Origin: a virus
Strand: one strand, 5' to 3'
DNA: 24,069 bases
IMG/VR virus record: IMGVR_UViG_3300042549_002595
Location: 1-24,069 of that record
The notes below the pieces were generated by a model. That model was not told the origin of the DNA, did no database searches, and was given only the letters and a program-made list of their open reading frames with translations. The stretch's first letter is position 1. The number at the start of each line of letters is the position of its first letter. Made by a program: the position numbers and the translations under genes. Positions 20,060-24,069 of this stretch are shown here, piece by piece.

Positions 20060-20754
20060 TGGCAACCTCCGGTACTACGGCGTTCAATCTTGATTTTGCA
20101 GAGATCGCTGAGGAAGCGTGGGAGCGAGCTGGACGCGAGATGCGTTCGGGTTATGACCTGCGAACTGCTCGGCGCTCAATGAACCTGTTGACAATCGAGT
20201 TTGCGAATCGTGGTATCAACATGTGGACGATCGAGGCGGGGACGCAAGTTCTGACGCCCGGGGTTGCGACCTACAATCTACCGACTGATACGATCGACAT
20301 CCTAGAGCACACTATTCGAACGAATGCTGGCAATGTCACGCTGCAATCCGATCTAACGATCTCACGTATTAGTGTGTCTACGTACTCTGCGATCCCCAGC
20401 AAACTTACTCGTGGTAGGCCAATTCAGATCTTTGTTGAGCGATTGCGCGATCAGCCTCGCTTTACCTTGTGGCCGGTTCCGGATTCTTCGACGACTTACA
20501 CGCTTGCGTACTACCGCCTACGTCGGATTCAGGATGCTGGTTCTGGAGCGCAGACGCAAGATGCTCCATTCAGGTTTTTGCCCGCAATCGCTGCGGGGCT
20601 TGCATATCACATTGCTATGAAGACACCCGATTTGCAGGGGCGTGTGGATATGCTCAAGCGAGAGTATGAAGAGCAGTTCAATCTTGCAGCGGGTGAAGAT
20701 CGTGAGAAGGCGAGCGTTCGGTTTGTGCCGCGTATTCAAGGGATTCGGACGTGA
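20059..20754 (+). CDS. Head-tail adaptor / tail tubular A-like protein, 231 aa
   Basis: Begins MATSGTTAFNLDFAEIAEEA and has DLRTARRSMNLLTIEFANRG, a helical block followed by a beta domain (VATYNLPTDTIDILEHTIRT, FTLWPVPDSSTTYTLAYYRL). This pattern of N-terminal helices, then NLPTDTIDI, recalls adaptor proteins of short-tailed phages (P22 gp4 or T7 gp11 kind). They close the portal and connect it to the tail. It starts at a TAATG overlap. The family resemblance is structural and moderate. Confidence 0.75.
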   Translation: MATSGTTAFNLDFAEIAEEAWERAGREMRSGYDLRTARRSMNLLTIEFANRGINMWTIEAGTQVLTPGVATYNLPTDTIDILEHTIRTNAGNVTLQSDLTISRISVSTYSAIPSKLTRGRPIQIFVERLRDQPRFTLWPVPDSSTTYTLAYYRLRRIQDAGSGAQTQDAPFRFLPAIAAGLAYHIAMKTPDLQGRVDMLKREYEEQFNLAAGEDREKASVRFVPRIQGIRT

Positions 20755-21062
20755 CGAACAAGTTCGCTTCTGATAAATGGGCGATCTCAGAATGTGATAT
20801 ATGTGGGTTTCGTTTTAAGCGTCGTACCCTGAAAGAGATTATTGTTAAGAACACGCCGACTCAGATTATGGCGTGTTTGGAGTGTTGGAATCCGAGCCAT
20901 CCACAATTGCAACTAGGTTCGTTCCCAGTTGAGGACCCGCAAGCAATCCGAAATCCAAGACCAGATTTTACAGGGTACCCACAAAGTCGTTCACAAGTTG
21001 TACCATTGTTTGGTGTGCAAGCAACGACCTGGGCCGGAGTCTTGACAGTCAATATCTCGTAG
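20751..21062 (+). CDS. Zinc-ribbon protein in the tail region, 103 aa
   Basis: GTG 20751 overlaps the adaptor stop (GTGA), with AAGGGA upstream. The N-terminal half has C15-x2-C18 in SECDICGFRFKR and C42-x2-C45 in MACLECWNPSHPQ, a four-cysteine zinc ribbon. The second half, RNPRPDFTGYPQSRSQ and onward, is basic and loose. I recall similar CxxC proteins between adaptor genes in other phages, without known function. It may be a structural zinc protein of the neck or a transcription-related factor. Confidence 0.75.
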   Translation: MTNKFASDKWAISECDICGFRFKRRTLKEIIVKNTPTQIMACLECWNPSHPQLQLGSFPVEDPQAIRNPRPDFTGYPQSRSQVVPLFGVQATTWAGVLTVNIS

Positions 21063-21071
21063 GAGTTGGAC

Positions 21072-21248
21072 ATGAAACACGCAGGTGGTAAGATGGGTAA
21101 AGCGGCTGTTAAGACAGCTGTTCATAAGCATGAAAAGGCGATGCACCCGGGCAAGCCGCTGACAAAACTCAAGTCAGGCGGTGGTATCAAGATCCGTGGT
21201 ACGGGTGCAGCGACTAAAGGAACCATGGCACGTGGTCCGATGGCATGA
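21072..21248 (+). CDS. Very basic small protein, 58 aa
   Basis: ATG 21072 follows AGGAGTTG. It begins MKHAGGKMGKAAVKTAVHKH and includes a KLKSGGGIKIRGTGAA part, with many Lys, His and Gly. It is the same type as the small basic genes at 18379-20059 but stands apart from them, between two neck genes. The stop overlaps the next ATG. No family is recognised. Confidence 0.68.
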   Translation: MKHAGGKMGKAAVKTAVHKHEKAMHPGKPLTKLKSGGGIKIRGTGAATKGTMARGPMA

Positions 21249-21907
21249 ACTACACTGAGCTTAAGCAGGCGGTCAAGGATACGTTGGAGAACGAGTTCTC
21301 CAATACCGTGTTGGATATGCTCACGAGGCAAGCTGAGCAAAAGATCTATAACTCTGTCCAAGTCGCTTCGCTTCGGCGTAATCAGACCGCTACGCTTTCC
21401 GCAAACAATAAGTATTTATCCGCTCCCGGAGACTTCTTGTCTCCGTTCTCCCTCGCCGTTGTTACAGGCGGATCGTTTAGCACGGGAACGTACAGCTACT
21501 TGCTGAACAAGGATGTGAACTTCATTCGTGAAGCCTACCCGACTGCAAATGACACCGGGGTGCCAAAGTACTACGCAATCTTTGGCCCCGCTACGGAAGA
21601 CAGCCGAGAGTTGACATTCATTCTTGGACCGACTCCGGATCAAGCCTATTCCGTTGAGCTTCACTATTACTACTACCCTGAGTCTATTGTGACGGCAAAC
21701 ACGACGTGGCTTGGGGATAACTTTGACTCTGCTCTGCTGAATGGCGTCTTGATTGAAGCGATCCGCTTCATAAAGGGCGAGCCTGATCAAGTTAAGTTCT
21801 ATGAAACGTTGTATGCTCAAGCTATCGTGTTGCTGAAACAACTTGGCGATGGTAAGCAGCGTATGGATGCTTATCGTGATGGTCAGGTCAGAATTGAGGT
21901 GAAATGA
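21245..21907 (+). CDS. Phage adaptor/neck structural protein, 220 aa
   Basis: Begins MNYTELKQAVKDTLENEFSN and has a helical start followed by LSAPGDFLSPFSLAVVTGGS, YLLNKDVNFIREAYP and ELTFILGPTPDQAYSVELHY. I recall this succession from proteins annotated as phage adaptor or virion structural proteins in T7-like and uncultured phages. It probably sits between the portal ring and the tail. It is coupled to its neighbours on both sides by overlapping start and stop codons. Confidence 0.8.
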   Translation: MNYTELKQAVKDTLENEFSNTVLDMLTRQAEQKIYNSVQVASLRRNQTATLSANNKYLSAPGDFLSPFSLAVVTGGSFSTGTYSYLLNKDVNFIREAYPTANDTGVPKYYAIFGPATEDSRELTFILGPTPDQAYSVELHYYYYPESIVTANTTWLGDNFDSALLNGVLIEAIRFIKGEPDQVKFYETLYAQAIVLLKQLGDGKQRMDAYRDGQVRIEVK

Positions 21908-22323
21908 TGCTGACCGCTGGAATGTGCAACAGCTTTAAGGAAGAACTTCTTAAAGGCATCCACGATTTTACGACTGACACGTTTAAGATCGCTCTCTATA
22001 CCGAGTCTGCTACGTTGGGACCGGCGACAACGGTCTATACCACGTCGAATGAAGCGTCTGGTTCTGGTTATACAGCCGGTGGGAATACGTTGGCTGGTGC
22101 AACCGTTTCTCTCTCACAAGGGATTGCGTTTGTAGATTTTTCAGATACCACTTGGGCGGCTTCCAGTTTTACAGCTCGTGGTGCATTGATCTACAATTCA
22201 TCTAAGGCCAATCGGGCTGTCGCTGTTTTTGTATTTGATGAAGTAAAAACCACTTCAAGTGGAAACTTTCAGATCCAGTTCCCTTTCAATAATCCGACGG
22301 ATGCCATTGTCCGTGTCAGTTAG
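21904..22323 (+). CDS. Virion-associated protein, 139 aa
   Basis: Begins at ATGATG (21904) overlapping the previous stop. MCNSFKEELLKGIHDFTTDT and FKIALYTESATLGPAT form a beginning known to me from numerous unannotated phage structural proteins, often close to tail genes. The remainder is a beta-rich domain (GSGYTAGGNTLAGATVSLSQ, VAVFVFDEVKTTSSGNFQIQ). Likely a tail or fibre-attachment component. No enzyme motif. Confidence 0.75.
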   Translation: MMLTAGMCNSFKEELLKGIHDFTTDTFKIALYTESATLGPATTVYTTSNEASGSGYTAGGNTLAGATVSLSQGIAFVDFSDTTWAASSFTARGALIYNSSKANRAVAVFVFDEVKTTSSGNFQIQFPFNNPTDAIVRVS

Positions 22324-22332
22324 GAGTTAATC

Positions 22333-22914
22333 ATGTCTCTTGAAAAAGCCAAATCTACGGACATCGTTACCGCATCTTTGGTTCGTAATGTCCAGCCCAC
22401 TGAGCAGATCAAAGCGGGCGGTAAGTTTGCTATCCAGTGCTTTGATGCAAAGGGCAAGCTCAAGTGGGAAGCGGAGTCCAAGAACCTCGTGGTGAATGTG
22501 GGTCTGAAGGACATGAATGAAAAATATTTTACCGGTTCCACTTATACGGCTACTTGGTACATTGGGTTATATGGTGCAGCATCATCAAACAACCCCGCTG
22601 CCGGAGATACTGCTGCCTCTCATGCTGGCTGGACTGAAGAGACTGGTTACAGTAACGCGAACCGTCCCACTGCGACGTTTGGTACATCCACAACCGCCGA
22701 TCCTTCGGTAATTAGCAACTCGGCGTCTCCCGCTTCATTTAACATCAATGCGACGGCTACTATTGGTGGAGCCTTCCTGATCAGTAACAACACCAAAGGT
22801 GGTACGACGGGTATCCTGTTCTCCGCTGCTGACTTTCAGTCTCCGGGTGATCGAAGTGTAGTATCGGGTGATACCCTGAATGTGACGTACACCTTCTCGC
22901 TTGACGCAGCTTAA
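22333..22914 (+). CDS. Tail/virion structural protein, 193 aa
   Basis: Begins MSLEKAKSTDIVTASLVRNV, with a Thr/Ser/Ala-rich beta domain (STYTATWYIGLYGAASSNNP, GGAFLISNNTKGGTTGILFS). The middle part has KWEAESKNLVVNVGLKDMNE, a pattern found in phage structural proteins that end in a beta-sandwich. AGGAG precedes ATG 22333. A strong intrinsic terminator follows the stop, so it ends a transcription unit. Confidence 0.74.
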   Translation: MSLEKAKSTDIVTASLVRNVQPTEQIKAGGKFAIQCFDAKGKLKWEAESKNLVVNVGLKDMNEKYFTGSTYTATWYIGLYGAASSNNPAAGDTAASHAGWTEETGYSNANRPTATFGTSTTADPSVISNSASPASFNINATATIGGAFLISNNTKGGTTGILFSAADFQSPGDRSVVSGDTLNVTYTFSLDAA

Positions 22915-22931
22915 TTTGATGTGGCCTAGCG

Positions 22932-22957
22932 ACACCCGCTGCGGCGGGTGTTTGTTT
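22932..22957 (+). terminator. Intrinsic terminator
   Basis: ACACCCGC-TGCG-GCGGGTGT is followed by TTGTTTA, an 8-bp GC-rich stem with a T-rich tail 17 bp after the stop of the 193-aa gene. The next gene starts only 11 bp later, so read-through or a nearby promoter must supply it. Confidence 0.8.
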
Positions 22958-22968
22958 ATGAGGTTGAC

Positions 22969-23241
22969 ATGATCAAGATCGACTTTCAATTTGAAACCCC
23001 GCATGGCAAGTTCGCTGACGCGCTTCACCTGCCGGATGATCACACGTTCACCGAGGCAGAGATCCAGGCAATGAAAGAACAGCGCCGGGACAACTGGATT
23101 GCTGTCGTCACCGCCCCGCCTGTAGAACAGCCTGACACCACCAAAGAGATCGCCGGTGAGGTCTATCAAAAGCTAGAAGGGGTGCCGCCCTCTGGAGCTA
23201 AACTGCTAGAGATCGATGGCATCTGGTTCTATAGGGTGTAA
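22969..23241 (+). CDS. Hypothetical phage protein, 90 aa
   Basis: ATG 22969 follows ATGAGGTTG. It begins MIKIDFQFETPHGKFADALH, contains an acidic helix (FTEAEIQAMKEQRRDNWIAV) and ends YRV. Small proteins with this DALHLPDDHTFTEAEI pattern occur near tail genes of related phages and are usually annotated as hypothetical. A chaperone or a tail assembly role cannot be told apart. An upstream in-frame TTG at 22948 lies inside the terminator stem and is rejected. Confidence 0.74.
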   Translation: MIKIDFQFETPHGKFADALHLPDDHTFTEAEIQAMKEQRRDNWIAVVTAPPVEQPDTTKEIAGEVYQKLEGVPPSGAKLLEIDGIWFYRV

Positions 23242-23243
23242 CC

Positions 23244-23945
23244 GTGCTGCGAGCTTGTCCTGTCTGCGACGTGCAATACGATGCCGATCCTGGGCGTCTA
23301 AAGCACAATCGTCAGACGACCTGCTCGCGGAAGTGTTCATACCAATTCCGCGCTAAGAAGACAGCCGAAGCCGTTCGAGGGCGACAGTCACCGTTCAAAG
23401 GCGTTAAGACTGGAAGACCATCATGGAACAGAACGGCAGGCGTTTACATTAACTGCGGGCATTGTGGCAAAGAAATGCGGATTGAACCCAATCAAGTTGG
23501 ACGAAAGAAGTTTTGTTCTAAATCGTGTTTCTTTGCAGGCCGAGAGTTAAAAGGGATATTTCAAAAAGGGCATATTGATTTAGTGCCGCCAGAAAAGCGC
23601 GGGCATAGTGATGAGACACGACGCAAGATTGCGGAAGTACAAAGAAGTAAAGATCTTAAAGGCGAAAAACATTTTAACTGGAAGGGCGGTAAACGATCAG
23701 AGCGCCAACAGGAAATGGGGCGCTATAGGTATCGTGACTGGCGCAATGCTGTGTTTGCGAGAGATAACTGGACTTGCCAATTGTGCAATGTTCGCGGCGG
23801 ATATTTAGAAGCAGACCATATTAAGCCATGGTGCGCATTTCCCGATCTTCGTTATGATGTTGGTAACGGAAGAACTCTTTGTAAGCCTTGTCATGTGAAG
23901 CTAGATACTCACGGACCGAAGGCTTTGAAATATAAGGAGAGTTAA
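23244..23945 (+). CDS. HNH homing-type endonuclease, 233 aa
   Basis: Starts with GTG 23244, two bases after the previous stop. Three Cys pairs precede the nuclease: C5/C8 with C27/C31, then C71/C74 with C91/C95 (two zinc ribbons). A segment SDETRRKIAEVQRS with HFNWKGG resembles the NUMOD-type DNA-binding modules of homing nucleases. The HNH core is WTCQLCNVRGGYLEADHIKP with N208, C213-x2-C216 and H217. The middle of the gene is visibly more AT-rich than its neighbours, which fits a mobile origin. It is probably a freestanding homing endonuclease inserted between tail genes. No group I intron was recognised around it. Confidence 0.88.
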   Translation: MLRACPVCDVQYDADPGRLKHNRQTTCSRKCSYQFRAKKTAEAVRGRQSPFKGVKTGRPSWNRTAGVYINCGHCGKEMRIEPNQVGRKKFCSKSCFFAGRELKGIFQKGHIDLVPPEKRGHSDETRRKIAEVQRSKDLKGEKHFNWKGGKRSERQQEMGRYRYRDWRNAVFARDNWTCQLCNVRGGYLEADHIKPWCAFPDLRYDVGNGRTLCKPCHVKLDTHGPKALKYKES

Positions 23946-23946
23946 A

Positions 23947-24069
23947 ATCGCATCCAGATTTTGGGTTGGCGGAACTGCGGCGTGGGATGGTACTGCCGGT
24001 ACTAAGTGGTCAACAACGTCCGGTGGTGCTGGTGGCGCGTCTGTGCCTACGAGCGCGGATGATGTGTTC
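23947..24069 (+). CDS. Tail/virion protein with an ATC start (partial)
   Basis: The open frame from ATC 23947 reads (I/M)ASRFWVGGTAAWDGTAGTKW, then STTSGGAGGASVPTSADDVF, to the window edge. This is the N-terminus I recall for phage virion proteins that begin MA(S/T)R(F/Y)WVGGTG-x-WD. TAAGGAG lies 7 bases upstream of the ATC, exactly where the ribosome site of an ATG would be. No ATG, GTG or TTG occurs in frame at this place. Either ATC is used as a rare start or the ATG was altered by mutation or sequencing error. The C-terminus is missing. Confidence 0.7.
   Translation, partial: MASRFWVGGTAAWDGTAGTKWSTTSGGAGGASVPTSADDVF

Noticed and set aside
1-24069. tRNA genes, integrase or a prophage attachment site
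   Set aside because: I found no tRNA-like fold by eye and no recombinase gene, so a temperate lifestyle is not supported by this window. The 25-bp repeat alone is not evidence of integration.

Overview
The window is part of the genome of a tailed double-stranded DNA phage (Caudoviricetes). A nearly complete virion-assembly and lysis module runs rightward: small and large terminase, a long P22-type portal, a GroES-like co-chaperonin, scaffold, a Mu gpT-like major capsid protein, a GH108 endolysin, holin-type membrane proteins, neck/adaptor proteins and tail proteins. A leftward operon of mostly small genes carries a MoxR-type AAA+ ATPase paired with a HExxH/VWA protein. The host is probably a proteobacterium: the promoters match sigma70 consensus closely, the ribosome sites are strong AAGGAG types, and a boxA closely resembles the proteobacterial rRNA leader version. 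The dense set of tiny basic proteins recalls uncultured freshwater phages, but the host genus cannot be read from the sequence. No integrase, DNA polymerase or tRNA was seen.

Layout. (1) Positions 1-5357, minus strand: twelve genes, read from 5357 towards 1. Six small unknowns (83, 69, 72, 52, 63 and 25 aa) are followed by a 262-aa unknown, the MoxR-type ATPase, a 58-aa linker gene, the HExxH/VWA protein, an 83-aa unknown, and a protein running off the left edge. (2) Positions 5358-5990: leader of that operon. It has a perfect TTGACA-17-TATAAT promoter, two stem-loops at the RNA 5' end and a boxA. (3) Positions 5990-6970: about 1 kb with no convincing gene. It is packed with repeats: 13 copies of a GTAACG/CGTTAC word around an AT-rich tract, an exact 25-bp direct repeat, a 15-bp palindrome and dyad operators. 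It looks like a replication origin or control region. (4) Positions 6926-7621, minus strand: one 184-aa gene with its own terminator and promoter. (5) Positions 7622-7996: a gene-free stretch with three copies of a 23-bp repeat before the small terminase, plus a probable late promoter. (6) Positions 7997-24069, plus strand: packaging, head, lysis and tail genes, often overlapping at stop/start codons, with two intrinsic terminators (about 16040 and 22945). An HNH endonuclease gene lies near the right edge.

How it fits together. The leftward operon looks early: consensus promoter, boxA antitermination, small genes. The rightward operon looks late. Nine copies of a 17-bp inverted repeat, GTTTTAA-NNN-TTAAAAC, occur only in 1-7621 and always outside genes. 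Most lie just upstream of genes or promoters, so they are good candidates for a phage-specific dispersed operator. The 184-aa gene, with one such site beside its promoter, is a candidate for the protein that uses them. The final gene begins at an ATC codon with a perfectly placed Shine-Dalgarno, which suggests either a rare start codon or a sequence change.
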